Assembly: GCF_001647715.1 (NCBI RefSeq)
Contig: NZ_CP015600.1
Location: 6,262,001 to 6,326,000 of the forward strand
Reading direction: 5' to 3'
Source: Pseudomonas antarctica
GTDB taxonomy: Bacteria > Pseudomonadota > Gammaproteobacteria > Pseudomonadales > Pseudomonadaceae
Length of the DNA: 64,000 nt
Part shown: positions 29,465-38,946 of the stretch, one piece after another
Numbering within the stretch: position 1 is the stretch's first letter
How the letters are laid out: every line of letters starts with the position of its first letter
The notes under the pieces: generated by a model
Told to the model about the DNA's origin: nothing
What the model saw: the letters and a program-made list of their open reading frames with translations, nothing else
The model's database searches: none
Made by a program: the position numbers and the translations under genes

Positions 29465-29845
29465 TCAACCCTTCTTCTTTTTCTTCGGTTTCAAATACTT
29501 GGTCAGCCCCTGGAACCAGATCACCAGCGCCGGGTTGCCCTTGATCTGGATCGACTTGTCCTGAATCCCCGTCATGAACGCCAGTTGCTTGTTCTTCGCC
29601 TGCATCGTGGCGAAGCCGTAGGCCGCATCTTTGAAAGCAATGGCAAATGCCGGTGCAGGGTGAACCCCTGAACGGCTGGTGATGCGCTGGTCTTTGACGA
29701 TGAAGTGACGGGCAACCTTGCCGTCGAGGGTCTGCAACTGGAACGCCAGGTCTTTGTCACCCAGTTGTTGCTGGAAAGCGGGGTTGGTGCGGCTGGCTTT
29801 GCCCATCATCAGGCCAAGCACCCACAGCAGAAGACGAAATTTCAT
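29465..29845 (-). CDS. small protein with SCP2-like fold
   Basis: The 126-residue protein has a hydrophobic N-terminus (MKFRLLLWVLGLMMGKASR), then a basic C-terminal tail ending in a run of lysines. The middle (LQTLDGKVARHFIVKDQRITSR...AIAFKDAAYGFATMQAKNK...IQIKGNPALVIWFQGL) resembles the SCP-2 sterol-transfer/lipid-binding fold, though I am not certain. A role in lipid binding at the inner membrane is only a guess. It is cotranscribed at most weakly with the T6SS genes, since a hairpin separates it from tagQ. The start at 29845 fits best. Confidence 0.65.
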   Translation of the reverse strand: MKFRLLLWVLGLMMGKASRTNPAFQQQLGDKDLAFQLQTLDGKVARHFIVKDQRITSRSGVHPAPAFAIAFKDAAYGFATMQAKNKQLAFMTGIQDKSIQIKGNPALVIWFQGLTKYLKPKKKKKG

Positions 29846-29903
29846 GCACACGGCCTCGGTGTATTTATTAAGTGGCCGCAGCAGTGTAACGATTTGCAGA
29901 AGG

Positions 29904-29946
29904 AACGCCACCGATCTCGTGCTTTAGCAGGAGATCGGTTGGCGTT
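29904..29946 (-). terminator. hairpin at the end of the leftward T6SS operon
   Basis: AACGCCA-CCGATCTC and GAGATCGGTTGGCGTT pair over about 15 bases with one bulge, 24 bases beyond the tagQ stop. The T-run is poor, but the size and place suggest it ends the fha-to-tagQ transcript. Confidence 0.6.
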
Positions 29947-29969
29947 TAACGCTTATAGCAACATGTTAC

Positions 29970-30896
29970 TTAAACGTTAGGGCAAGGCACCGGCGCCCAG
30001 TCGGCGAGGTTTGGATCGCGGCAAGTGCCTTCGATCTGTGCTTTACCGGCGCTGGCGACCTGCTTGCTTTCAGCTTGCTTGGCCTGGACGGTCTGGATGC
30101 TCTTCTCGGTGGTCACCGCTTCTTTCGGCACGGTTGGCAATACCAGCTTCTTCGCAACTTTTGCCGGCGTCTTGCCCTTCTTGGCCGGCACCACTGGCGG
30201 CGTCACGTCTGCCTGGGCAACGGTTACCACGTCGTTGCGCTGCACACCGACTTGCTGCAGGTCTTTCTCGTAGGCCTGGGTGTAGTTGTTCAGGTCTTCG
30301 CTGGCTTTACCGTTGACCGCGACGATCAGGTCATTGGATTCCTTCAAGCCTGCAACGATTTCCGCCAAGCGCTTGCGGCCTTCGGTGTCGTTGACGGTCT
30401 TGGCTTTACGATCGGTCACCAGCTTGGTGAACGCGCTCTGATAGCACTGCTGGGACGCCTTGGCGTAGGCGGTGCTCCGGTCGATGTCGGAAGCGCTTTT
30501 GTTGAAGTCCGTGGAGTAGGACGCGATGCGCTGGTTGTCATCCGTGATCTGCTTCTGACGCTCGGTGTAGTAACCCGCTGCGCCGCCGGCCAGGGCGCCG
30601 CCCGCTGCACCGATAGCGGCGTTACGGCCGCGCTTTTCGGAGTCGCCGGTCAGGGCACCCAACAGAGCACCGCCGGCCGCGCCGAGGGCCGCACCGGTCA
30701 CAACCGACTTGGTCATGTTCGAATCGGTTGCGCGCAAGTGCTGCACCGGCTCGTAGCAGTTCGGGTAGTACTCGACCTTGGTGCTTGACGCGACCTTGGA
30801 GGCCGGCGACGTGGCGCAACCAGTCAACACGGTGCTAAAACCGGCTGCGATCAGCAGCAGGTGACGCTTGGAAACCGCCTTACGGGAAAAAAGCAT
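29970..30896 (-). CDS. tagQ: T6SS regulatory outer-membrane lipoprotein TagQ
   Basis: The 308-residue protein begins with a lipoprotein signal (lipobox LTGC near residue 26), then a glycine-zipper segment (AALGAAGGALLGALTGDSEK and AAIGAAGGALAGGAAGYY) and a soluble, coiled, Lys/Ala-rich C-terminal half. It is the last gene of the leftward operon, exactly where TagQ stands in the H1-T6SS of P. aeruginosa. There TagQ is an outer-membrane lipoprotein that localises TagR and helps trigger PpkA signalling. The identification rests on position plus overall character; the start at 30896 follows a GAGAACACACCT leader. Confidence 0.85.
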   Translation of the reverse strand: MLFSRKAVSKRHLLLIAAGFSTVLTGCATSPASKVASSTKVEYYPNCYEPVQHLRATDSNMTKSVVTGAALGAAGGALLGALTGDSEKRGRNAAIGAAGGALAGGAAGYYTERQKQITDDNQRIASYSTDFNKSASDIDRSTAYAKASQQCYQSAFTKLVTDRKAKTVNDTEGRKRLAEIVAGLKESNDLIVAVNGKASEDLNNYTQAYEKDLQQVGVQRNDVVTVAQADVTPPVVPAKKGKTPAKVAKKLVLPTVPKEAVTTEKSIQTVQAKQAESKQVASAGKAQIEGTCRDPNLADWAPVPCPNV

Positions 30897-30980
30897 AGGT
30901 GTGTTCTCTTTTAAGTTTGACTTGCCCAGCACGGCCCACCGCCGCCTGAGTCCCTTCCAAGCTCGCCATACAACCAGCGG

Positions 30981-32693
30981 TCAAGACCGCTGACCGCTCG
31001 CTGCGAGCAATTCCTTCAATATCGTTGCCGGGTCGGCCCGCTGTTGCTTGCGGTAGTTGCCGACATGGCGAACGAACAGTGTCGCGCGCGTCACCAGGCT
31101 TTTACCGAGCACTGGCTTGCGATCCAACTCTTCCTTGATACGTTGAAACTGCGCCTGGATAACCGCATCGGTGTAGCGCGTGCCGGTGGCCAGGTTGTCG
31201 ATGTAGATCGCCACCGCGCCATCAAGCGCGCTGCGCCCATTGTCGATGGCCGTGGCAAACAGCTGGGCGCTGGCCGTGTCCTTGTTGTCCAAGGCCTGCT
31301 GGCGACTCTTCTGCAGGTTGGTCAGGCGAATGTTGTAGTTGCTGATGGTCTCGGCCACCAACGCGGCCGACTGGATCAGGTTGCCCGCCGCCTCTTCGCG
31401 TTGCTGGGCGATCAGCGAGACGTTGCGCTTGAGCTCTTCGTTGACCAGCCCCAGTTCGGCTTGCAGCTTGGGATCGACGCTGGCCGAGATAATGCTGTCC
31501 AGGCGCTTGGTCGGGTCCTGGGCGTCGTCAATCGCGTCGGTCAACGAGGCCAGGCGGCCCTCTTTTTGCCACTGAGCGAACAGCTCCTTGTAACGCGAGC
31601 GCGGCGCCGACAACGCCCCCACCGCCACGCGAAAACCGGTGGTCTCGTTGCTTTGCTCGGTGCCGTCAGCGGCGAACAGCGGATACTCGCGGCGCATGCC
31701 GGTGAACAGCGTGCCCTCGCCTTCCAGGTAATTGCCGCCCTTGACCACAAAGCCGCCGTAGGTGCCCTGGCGACGCCCGGCATGCACCAGCTGGAAGGAT
31801 TCCTGGACCATTTCCGCCGCATTGCCGATCACGTCGAACATGCCGATCGGGTTGGGCAGTTTGGTGCCGATGGGCATCAGGCGCGCGGCCTGGCCAGTGC
31901 CGCCGGCAACCTGGTTGAATACCGCGTAATCCGCCAGCGGGCCATCGCTTTCGCTGCCTTCGACGCGCCGTGGGAACAGGCGCCCTTCCAGGTCCTGGCG
32001 GCTCACTGCCTGGCCACCGCGCGCGGCGTATTCCCATTCCACTTCGGTGGGCAGGCGCACAAAGCCCAGGCCACCGTCTTCCGCCGAGGAGCCGCGGCCG
32101 CTGACCGGCAGCAAGTCACGGTGGTATTTCATCAGCCAGGCGCTGTACACCGCCGAGAAGCGCTCGGCTTCAAAGCGCGACAGTTTCACCTTGGGCAAAC
32201 GCGCGGCCATGCCGGTGGGCAAATCGCAGGCCGGGGCCGGCTCGCCGCTGGCCAACGACTGCGCCTGGGACATCACCTGGGCGTACTGGCGTGCGCTCAC
32301 TTCGTACTTGCCGATGAAGTACAGCATCGGCTTGAGCGGGGTTTTCGCGTCGGTCTTCGGCATCAAGGGCGCGATGACTTTGTTCCAGTCTTTGGGCAAA
32401 TCCTTGAGGGTGAACTGGCCGTTGATGAAGTCGCGGCGGTAGCCGGAAATAAACGACTGCTGATAGCCCGCCTCACCTTCGGCGAAGGGGTAGCCGAGGC
32501 TGATCTCACGGTCATCCAAGGTGCCCTGGGCCAGCACGTAGGCATAGCGGAACACCATGTTGCCTTCGCAGGGCAGCGGCAGGCTGACGTCGTCCGGCAG
32601 CGGTTTGGGGTTGTCGAGTTTGTCGCTGGCCTCATCGGCCCACGCCATCGACGCCAAGCTCAGCGCCACACAGGCGCCCAGTAACTTATACAT
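30981..32693 (-). CDS. tagR: T6SS posttranslational regulator TagR (SUMF1-like domain)
   Basis: The 570-residue periplasmic protein has a signal peptide (LGACVALSLASMAWA, cleavage before DEAS). Its central formylglycine-generating-enzyme/SUMF1 domain includes YFIGKYEVSARQYAQVM, FVRLPTEVEWEYAARGG, IGMFDVIGNAAEMVQESF and ETTGFRVAVGA. The C-terminal region (about residues 380-560) is predicted coiled. In P. aeruginosa TagR binds the periplasmic part of PpkA to activate it, without known enzymatic function. I set the start at 32693 for the signal peptide; it overlaps tagS by 8 bases. Confidence 0.9.
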   Translation of the reverse strand: MYKLLGACVALSLASMAWADEASDKLDNPKPLPDDVSLPLPCEGNMVFRYAYVLAQGTLDDREISLGYPFAEGEAGYQQSFISGYRRDFINGQFTLKDLPKDWNKVIAPLMPKTDAKTPLKPMLYFIGKYEVSARQYAQVMSQAQSLASGEPAPACDLPTGMAARLPKVKLSRFEAERFSAVYSAWLMKYHRDLLPVSGRGSSAEDGGLGFVRLPTEVEWEYAARGGQAVSRQDLEGRLFPRRVEGSESDGPLADYAVFNQVAGGTGQAARLMPIGTKLPNPIGMFDVIGNAAEMVQESFQLVHAGRRQGTYGGFVVKGGNYLEGEGTLFTGMRREYPLFAADGTEQSNETTGFRVAVGALSAPRSRYKELFAQWQKEGRLASLTDAIDDAQDPTKRLDSIISASVDPKLQAELGLVNEELKRNVSLIAQQREEAAGNLIQSAALVAETISNYNIRLTNLQKSRQQALDNKDTASAQLFATAIDNGRSALDGAVAIYIDNLATGTRYTDAVIQAQFQRIKEELDRKPVLGKSLVTRATLFVRHVGNYRKQQRADPATILKELLAASGQRS

Positions 32694-33870
32694 CTCTGAT
32701 TCCTTCAGAAGCCTGGATACGCGCCACTCGCCAACCACCACAGGCCGCCGCCACGGCGCTGACGCCAAGGATTGCAACCAGGGCCAGGCCGTAGTGACGC
32801 GCCAGCAGGTGACTGGCGTATTCGCCCGGCACCTGCACAAATAATTGATTCAAACCCATCTCGGCCAAGCCATAGAGCCCGGCACTCAGCCCGGCGGCGA
32901 AACTTGCGCTGTAGAGCGCCTGCATCACCACAAACAGCAACAGTGCGCCGGTGGAAAACCCCAGCAGGCGCAACACGGATAACTCCCGGCGCTTGCGCGC
33001 CACGGCGGCCAACGCCCCGGCAAAGATCGCCGCAAACGCGCCAGCCAAGGCCAGCCCGGCGATAATCCAGAACACGATCGACAGGTTGCGGCTCAACGAC
33101 TGCACTTGGGCGATGGTTTGCGCCTGAGTCGAGACCAACAGATTCTGCCCGGCGAAATACACTCGCAACGGCTCTACATCGGTGAGGGTGCGTGCGTACA
33201 GGCGAAACGCCGGGTACACACGCTGCTCACTCACACCGACCGCGTCACCTTCCCAACCCAATGCGGGCACCGCTCGACCGTCGCGGTAATCTTCGGCCGC
33301 TTCCAGCAGGCCCAAATCAGCGAACAAACCATCGCGGGCAAAGTCTTCCAGCGGCAATACCGCCTGCACCTGCAACCGTGTGCGCTGGGCTTCGACGCGC
33401 CCCGCCACTTGCCGCGCAAAACTGGTCTCCAGCCAATCGCCAGGCCGCGCCGCGAGCTTTTCAGCGGCGGTGTGGCTCAGCACAATCTGGTCCAGGCCCC
33501 GAGGCATCGGCAAACCCGCCAGCAAGGGATCGCCCGGCGCCGTCGGCAGCATTTCCAAGGTGAGTGTGCCCACCTGCGCGGTCGCCGCAATCTGCCGGGT
33601 ACGCGGCACGGCAAACCCGACATCGCTGCGCAGGCCGAGCTGCTCGATAAACCCGCTGCTGAATCGACCACCGCCCAACGGAATGATTTCACGGGTAGCG
33701 GGATCGGTCTCCAAACGTTCGGTCAAACTGCTAACCAGTCCAAATTTCAGGCCGAATAACACCAGCAACGGCACCATGACTGCCACCAGCGCCAGCACCG
33801 AACAGGCGGACAGCCAGGCATCGTTGCGGTAATCCTGCCAGGCCAGTGAGGCAACCAGACCACTGCGCAT
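32686..33870 (-). CDS. tagS: ABC transporter permease TagS
   Basis: The 394-residue protein has a MacB/FtsX-type layout: one N-terminal helix (SACSVLALVAVMVPLLVLFG), a periplasmic domain of about 200 residues, then three C-terminal helices (IVFWIIAGLALAGAFAAIFAG, LLLFVVMQALYSASFAAGLS, LALVAILGVSAVAAACGGW). With the ATPase TagT it forms a mechanotransmission-type complex that senses outer-membrane perturbation and drives PpkA activation. The ATG at 33870 has GGAGG 7 bases upstream; a GTG two codons earlier is possible. It overlaps tagT by 1 base. Confidence 0.92.
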   Translation of the reverse strand: MRSGLVASLAWQDYRNDAWLSACSVLALVAVMVPLLVLFGLKFGLVSSLTERLETDPATREIIPLGGGRFSSGFIEQLGLRSDVGFAVPRTRQIAATAQVGTLTLEMLPTAPGDPLLAGLPMPRGLDQIVLSHTAAEKLAARPGDWLETSFARQVAGRVEAQRTRLQVQAVLPLEDFARDGLFADLGLLEAAEDYRDGRAVPALGWEGDAVGVSEQRVYPAFRLYARTLTDVEPLRVYFAGQNLLVSTQAQTIAQVQSLSRNLSIVFWIIAGLALAGAFAAIFAGALAAVARKRRELSVLRLLGFSTGALLLFVVMQALYSASFAAGLSAGLYGLAEMGLNQLFVQVPGEYASHLLARHYGLALVAILGVSAVAAACGGWRVARIQASEGIRDV

Positions 33871-34574
33871 CAGCACGCCTCCCCGAGGGTAGCGGTGACG
33901 CCGCCGTCAGTGTCACGACGGCAAGTGATGCGCCGCACCGGCAAGCCGCTGGCACGGGCCAGGGGTTCGTCATGCGTGGCGATCACGCAGGCCGCACGGT
34001 GTTCGAGGGCCTGCGCCAGCAACGCCTGCATGACACGCTCAGCGTTAAGCGGGTCCAGGGACGCCGTCGGCTCATCCGCCAGCACCAGTTGCGGCGCATG
34101 GGCCAGGGCTCGGGCGCAGCTGACGCGCTGGCGTTGGCCCACCGACAGCGCGGCCGGTTTTTTGGCCAACTGATCGCTGATTTCCAGTTGCTCGGCCAGT
34201 CGCGCCACGCTGCCGTCGTCCTTCAACCCCAACAGTTGCCGGGACAGGGCGATATTGCCGCGCACATCGAGAAACCCCAGCAGTCCACCGGTTTGCAGCA
34301 CATAGCCCAGGTGCCGGCTGCGTAACTCGGCCAACGCGGATTGCTGATCGGCACGCCACAGGCCGCCAATGTCGACCTGGTTGAAGGCAAACCGGCCAAC
34401 CTGATCCGGCGCCAACACCAGCGCCAACAGATCCAGCAACGTGCTTTTGCCACAGCCACTCGGCCCGACAATTGCCAGTTGCTCACCGGCACCCAGCGTC
34501 AGCGCCGGAATCACCAGGCTATAGCGCTGGCTACCGAGGCCCCGGGTCTTGTGCACCGCGCTCACATTCAACAT
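33870..34574 (-). CDS. tagT: ABC transporter ATPase TagT
   Basis: The 234-residue ATPase shows Walker A GPSGCGKSTLLDLLAL, the signature LSVGQRQRVSCARALA, and Walker B LVLADEPTASLD. The signature has SVGQ in place of the usual SGGQ. It powers TagS in the T6SS signalling module; no export substrate is known for the family. The start at 34574 (MLNVSAVHKTRG) overlaps the ppkA stop codon by 1 base. Confidence 0.93.
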   Translation of the reverse strand: MLNVSAVHKTRGLGSQRYSLVIPALTLGAGEQLAIVGPSGCGKSTLLDLLALVLAPDQVGRFAFNQVDIGGLWRADQQSALAELRSRHLGYVLQTGGLLGFLDVRGNIALSRQLLGLKDDGSVARLAEQLEISDQLAKKPAALSVGQRQRVSCARALAHAPQLVLADEPTASLDPLNAERVMQALLAQALEHRAACVIATHDEPLARASGLPVRRITCRRDTDGGVTATLGEAC

Positions 34575-37500
34575 CACGGCAGCGTCGACAACGGCACGCG
34601 GTACAACGCATCGCCCGGTTCGGCATCGCCGAAACGGACCCAATTGGCCACGTCATTGTGGAAGGTTTCGTAGAGACGGATTTTCGAATCCAGCTCGTCA
34701 ATAAAGTCTTCCTGCTCGGCGACGCTCAACGACAACCACAAGTCCTGCGTCATGTTCAGCGACTTGCTGCGGTACGGCAGGCCTTCCAGGTATTCACCGA
34801 GAAGGCCGCCATCGGCCAGGTTGCCGCCCTTGCGCAGGGCTTGCGGATCGCGGCTCATATAGGCCGAGGCGCTGGCGATTTCCTGGAAGAAGTCTTTGGG
34901 CGAAGTTTGGGTTTTGCGCGCGGCATCGACGATCAGCTTCAACGACTGCTGCAGGTCATTGAGCTGCAACTTGGTCAGCATCACGCACACCTGGAACGCC
35001 GGCAGCGCCGGGTTCGTCAGGTCACGGTCGGCGGTCCAGGCGCTGACCAATTGCGGGGCCTGGCTCGCGGTTTTGCGGCCGAGAAAATCCATGTGCATGG
35101 CGTAGCCGACAGCGGCGGACTTATCGGCCAGGCTCGGCGCGGAACTCAGCAGTGGCACCGGTTGCGGCGTATTGCTGCGCACTTGATGAACGAGGTTGGC
35201 AAACACGCTGCCGATCTCATCGACACGCTCACCCAGCTTGCGTACATCACCGCCCGGCACCGGCGTATAGAGGTCGCCGATCTGCGGGTTGGCATCGGCG
35301 GTGAGCACGCGATATTGGCTTTCCGCACCGGCATGGGTTTTCTTGCCGGCGTCGGTGCGCAGGTGCAGGGCGTAGATCTTGATCTGCTTGCCCAGTGCCG
35401 CCTGGCGCACTTCGGCTTCGTTCATTTGGGTGGCGGCAAACGGGTCGTTTTTGCGCAGCGCGCCGGCGTCGGTGACCAGCAGGATAATGCGCCCGCCGTA
35501 GCCGGACCAATCCATGTCATCCACCGCCTGCATGACCCCGGCAAACGCATCCTCGTTGAAGGAGTGGCTGGAAACGGTGGACGCCTTGACCTGGCGCGCC
35601 ATGTCGAGGAAGCGTTGCGGATCGCGCCCCTGGTCGAGGGTGATCAGGGTCTTGGCCACGTATTCCAGGCCCGGGGTTTTCTTGATGCTGTTGCGGAAAC
35701 CCACCAGGCCGAAGCTGACGCTGTCCAACTCGCCGCGCTCGGCAATGCGCGTTTGCAGCTCGTGTACGACGTCGCGGACTTGGTCGATATACGGCTGCAT
35801 CGACACGGTGGTGTCGACCACCAACACCACGGCGGTGCGGAACGCATCGGCGTTGGTGCTGATCACACGGGCGGCCGGTTTGGCCGCGGCAGCGCTCCCG
35901 GGGTCGATGGACGCCACGTTAAGCAACTGCACCGGCTGGCCGTTTTCATCGAAGCTCTCTTTGGCGTCGAAGATCGGCAACAGGTAAAACTGGTTTTGCG
36001 GGACCGCGCTGGCCGTCGGCTCAAGCGCCAGCACTTGTTGATTGTCTTCGCTGTTTTTCTGCGCCTTGGCCAATACGGTCTTGGCGGCAGCGGGATCAGC
36101 CAGGAGCTTTTCCACCTCCGAGGATTGGCGCAGGAACATCACTGGCGCCCGGCCCGAGCGCTCGGTGAATTTAAGCACCAGGCTTTGCTTCCAGTCGCTG
36201 ACCTGGGAAGCCGGCAACCAACCATCGCTGCGCCCATCGGTGGCGGCACCGACACGCACCCATGGGCTGCCATCGACGTCTTTGCGCTGGTAAACGTAGA
36301 GCACGGAAAACGCCGGCAGCGCTTCGCCGGCTGCACCACCGGCGTCATGGGACAGCTTGGCGCCCGGCTTGCTGAGCACACGCTGAAACAAGGTCTTTTT
36401 ACCGGCCATCAGCAAAGGCCGCTGACCGCCATCCACATCCGCCACGGCCGGTTTTACTGGCGCAGGTGGCGGCGTCGGCGTCGCCGGTGTTTTCGGGACT
36501 ACGGCGGCGGGCGGTGCCGCAGGCGTATCATCGCTGCTCAGCCACCAGTAACTGGCACCGCCTATCGCCAGCGCAACGGCCACCGCGACTGCCGCCAACG
36601 CCAGCACCGGCCCACGACGCTGTTCGGACACGGCGTTGTGCTGCGTCGGCGTCACCACCGGCTGGCGAATCGGTTGCGGCTGAGGCTTTTCAGTCGGAAT
36701 TTCGATGGATACCGGCGTCATGCCCGCCAGATCAAAACTCAGCGGTATCGGCAGCGGCCGCACCAGCGTCGCTTCAGGCGAGTCCGCCGGCAGTTGATCC
36801 AGGGCCCGCAACAACGCCGCCGCATCCGGGAACCGCTCGGCCGGGTCCTTGGCCAACAGCTTACGCAGCACATCCTGATAACGGCCGTGGTGCACCGGCA
36901 ACTCCGGCAGCGGCTCGGTCAGGTGAGCCAGCGCGGTGGAGAGCGCATCGGTGCCGGTGTAGGGCAACTTGCCGACAAGAATTTCATAGAGCACCACGCC
37001 CAGCGCGTACAGGTCAGCGCGGCCATCAATCTCCTGGCCCCGCGCCTGTTCCGGACTCATGTAGCTCGGCGTGCCCACGGCAAATCCAGCCTGGGTGAAC
37101 TGGGTGCGGTCGTCCAGCGACTTGGCGATACCGAAGTCCGACAACACGGCGGTGCCGTCGGCGCGGAACAGAATGTTCGCCGGCTTGACGTCGCGGTGCA
37201 CCAGGCCCTGGGCATGCGCATAGCCCAGTGCGGAGGCGATCTGGCGGATCAGGGTCACGCCCTGCTCCGGTGTCAGCCCGGCGGCGATGCGCTCCTTGAG
37301 CGTGCCGTTGGGCAGGTACTCCATGGCCATGTAATACAGCTCACCGACATTGCCGATGTCATGGATGGTCACCGTGTGCGGGTGGGACAGGCGCGCCAGG
37401 GTCTTGCCCTCGCGCAGGAAACGCTCGCAAAAACTTGGGTCAGCCGCCAGCGCCGCCGCCATCACCTTCAACGCCACCTTGCGCTCCAGCGAGCGCTGGG

Positions 37501-37576
37501 TCGCCAGGTACACACTGGCCATGGCACCTTCGCCAATCTCGCCTTCGATGTCGTAACCCGCAATCACAATGTTCAT
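34574..37576 (-). CDS. ppkA: T6SS serine/threonine protein kinase PpkA
   Basis: The 1000-residue transmembrane kinase has an N-terminal Hanks-type domain (Gly-rich loop GEIGEGAMASVYLA, Lys37, HRDVKPANILF with Asp129, DFG at 147-149). A Pro-rich juxtamembrane region and one helix (LALAAVAVAVALAIGGASYWW, near 335) follow, then a periplasmic part with a von Willebrand A domain (AVVLVVDTTVSMQPY, MIDAS-like). It phosphorylates Fha on threonine to trigger T6SS assembly in response to TagQRST. It overlaps pppA by 4 bases. Confidence 0.96.
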   Translation of the reverse strand: MNIVIAGYDIEGEIGEGAMASVYLATQRSLERKVALKVMAAALAADPSFCERFLREGKTLARLSHPHTVTIHDIGNVGELYYMAMEYLPNGTLKERIAAGLTPEQGVTLIRQIASALGYAHAQGLVHRDVKPANILFRADGTAVLSDFGIAKSLDDRTQFTQAGFAVGTPSYMSPEQARGQEIDGRADLYALGVVLYEILVGKLPYTGTDALSTALAHLTEPLPELPVHHGRYQDVLRKLLAKDPAERFPDAAALLRALDQLPADSPEATLVRPLPIPLSFDLAGMTPVSIEIPTEKPQPQPIRQPVVTPTQHNAVSEQRRGPVLALAAVAVAVALAIGGASYWWLSSDDTPAAPPAAVVPKTPATPTPPPAPVKPAVADVDGGQRPLLMAGKKTLFQRVLSKPGAKLSHDAGGAAGEALPAFSVLYVYQRKDVDGSPWVRVGAATDGRSDGWLPASQVSDWKQSLVLKFTERSGRAPVMFLRQSSEVEKLLADPAAAKTVLAKAQKNSEDNQQVLALEPTASAVPQNQFYLLPIFDAKESFDENGQPVQLLNVASIDPGSAAAAKPAARVISTNADAFRTAVVLVVDTTVSMQPYIDQVRDVVHELQTRIAERGELDSVSFGLVGFRNSIKKTPGLEYVAKTLITLDQGRDPQRFLDMARQVKASTVSSHSFNEDAFAGVMQAVDDMDWSGYGGRIILLVTDAGALRKNDPFAATQMNEAEVRQAALGKQIKIYALHLRTDAGKKTHAGAESQYRVLTADANPQIGDLYTPVPGGDVRKLGERVDEIGSVFANLVHQVRSNTPQPVPLLSSAPSLADKSAAVGYAMHMDFLGRKTASQAPQLVSAWTADRDLTNPALPAFQVCVMLTKLQLNDLQQSLKLIVDAARKTQTSPKDFFQEIASASAYMSRDPQALRKGGNLADGGLLGEYLEGLPYRSKSLNMTQDLWLSLSVAEQEDFIDELDSKIRLYETFHNDVANWVRFGDAEPGDALYRVPLSTLP

Positions 37577-38292
37577 GGCGAGACCTTCACGACGATAGCG
37601 GTGATGTTGTCCGGCGCGCCGCGGTTAAGTCCCAGGTGCACCAGGCTGCGTACGATTTCATCCGGTGCGTCATGGCTGAGCACCTCGCGGATTTCATGGT
37701 CTTCGACGGTCTTGTTCAGGCCATCGCTGCACAGCAGGTAGCTGTCACCGGGGGCGATCAGCAAGTCGACCACTGCCAACTCCAGCTGCGCCTCCACACC
37801 AACCGCGCGGGTGACGATATTGGCGCGCGGGTGAACGCGGGCATCAGCCTCGCTGAGCAGGCCGCTGTCTTGCAGGTCTTGCACGTAGCTGTGGTCGCGG
37901 GAGATGCCTTCGAGCACGCCATCGCGCAGGCGGTACAGGCGACTGTCACCGGCCCACAAACACACGCCACGCAGGCCGCGCGCCGCCAATACAACGACGG
38001 TGCTGCCCATCATGGTCACGCCACGGTTGGCGGTTTCTTCACGCACGGTCGCGTTGATGCGGATCAGGTCATTGCGCAAGGCCGCCGAATACTCATCCAA
38101 AGAGCGACCCACCGGCACACTGCGCAGGCTGTCGACGATCAGGCTGCTGACGTAGTCCCCGGCCGCATGCCCGCCCATGCCATCAGCCACCACCCACAGG
38201 CGGTTTTCCGACAGGTCCAGGCACGCGTCTTCATTGACCTGGCGCACCATGCCCACATGGCTTTTGCTCGCGGATTTGAACGTCGACCCCAT
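37573..38292 (-). CDS. pppA: T6SS PP2C phosphatase PppA
   Basis: The 239-residue metal-dependent phosphatase carries the PP2C motifs GMVRQVNEDACL, VVADGMGGHAAGD, LWAGDSRLYRLRDG and GAPDNITAIVVKV, all with their metal-binding Asp residues. It removes the phosphate from Fha, resetting the system so that the machine can disassemble and be re-aimed. It is immediately followed by ppkA (4-base overlap) and preceded by tagF with no gap. Confidence 0.96.
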   Translation of the reverse strand: MGSTFKSASKSHVGMVRQVNEDACLDLSENRLWVVADGMGGHAAGDYVSSLIVDSLRSVPVGRSLDEYSAALRNDLIRINATVREETANRGVTMMGSTVVVLAARGLRGVCLWAGDSRLYRLRDGVLEGISRDHSYVQDLQDSGLLSEADARVHPRANIVTRAVGVEAQLELAVVDLLIAPGDSYLLCSDGLNKTVEDHEIREVLSHDAPDEIVRSLVHLGLNRGAPDNITAIVVKVSP

Positions 38293-38946
38293 CTACACCA
38301 CACCTTCTTGTCCGAGCAAAAACTGCGCAAAATCGCCGGCGGCAGGCAAACCCTGACACCGCAATAAACCAGGGGAAATACGTTGGGAGCCACGGCCCCA
38401 CCACAGGCTGGCGCCTTCGCAGGCCTGTTCGGCGAGCGCGGTCATTCGGCTGTGGGGCACGGTGGCGGCAACCCGTTGCAGGCCTGCAAAGCGGCTGTCC
38501 ACAGCGCGCGGCTCACTTGCCGGAATGCCGAGTTTGTCGAGGTCGTCGTTGAAGCCTTCAAAGGTCGCGCCAGTATCCAGAGTGCTGAGCAACAGCTCTT
38601 CAGCCTGTTCGAACCAGGTGTCCGGGCCGCCGACCAGCGACGCCGGATTGGTGTCGTGATCCAGCAAAGCGACCACCGCCAACGGAAAATACCGCCCGAC
38701 CCGGTCAATGCTCGGCATCACCACGCCCGCCGCAGCGTCCGGCCCGCACACACCCGGTGCCAGCACAAAGCGCCACAACGGGCTGACCAGGTACACGTTG
38801 AGCCAGTCGCCGCCCAGGCGGTTCTGGCTGGCGAGCAAACCGGCCGCCAGCCAGCTGTCCCACGGGCCGATAAAACTCTGGGGCAAGGCGCGACTGACAA
38901 AGTCACCGCGGCTGGCCAACTTGCCGTAGAAACCCAGCGTCGTCAT
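38293..38946 (-). CDS. tagF: T6SS posttranslational repressor TagF
   Basis: The 217-residue protein has the TagF (DUF2094) start TLGFYGKLASRGDFVSRALP and the RFVLAPGVCG and PSIDRVGRYFPL blocks. In P. aeruginosa TagF represses the H1-T6SS independently of the kinase pathway by binding Fha. It is the stand-alone form, not fused to PppA as in some other bacteria. It overlaps tssM by 4 bases. Confidence 0.95.
   Translation of the reverse strand: MTTLGFYGKLASRGDFVSRALPQSFIGPWDSWLAAGLLASQNRLGGDWLNVYLVSPLWRFVLAPGVCGPDAAAGVVMPSIDRVGRYFPLAVVALLDHDTNPASLVGGPDTWFEQAEELLLSTLDTGATFEGFNDDLDKLGIPASEPRAVDSRFAGLQRVAATVPHSRMTALAEQACEGASLWWGRGSQRISPGLLRCQGLPAAGDFAQFLLGQEGVV

Noticed and set aside
34472..37741. 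Very long open frame on the plus strand opposite ppkA
   Set aside because: It is a mirror of the ppkA codon pattern in high-G+C DNA. It is low-complexity (His/Gln/Arg-rich) with no domain, while ppkA on the other strand has clear kinase motifs.
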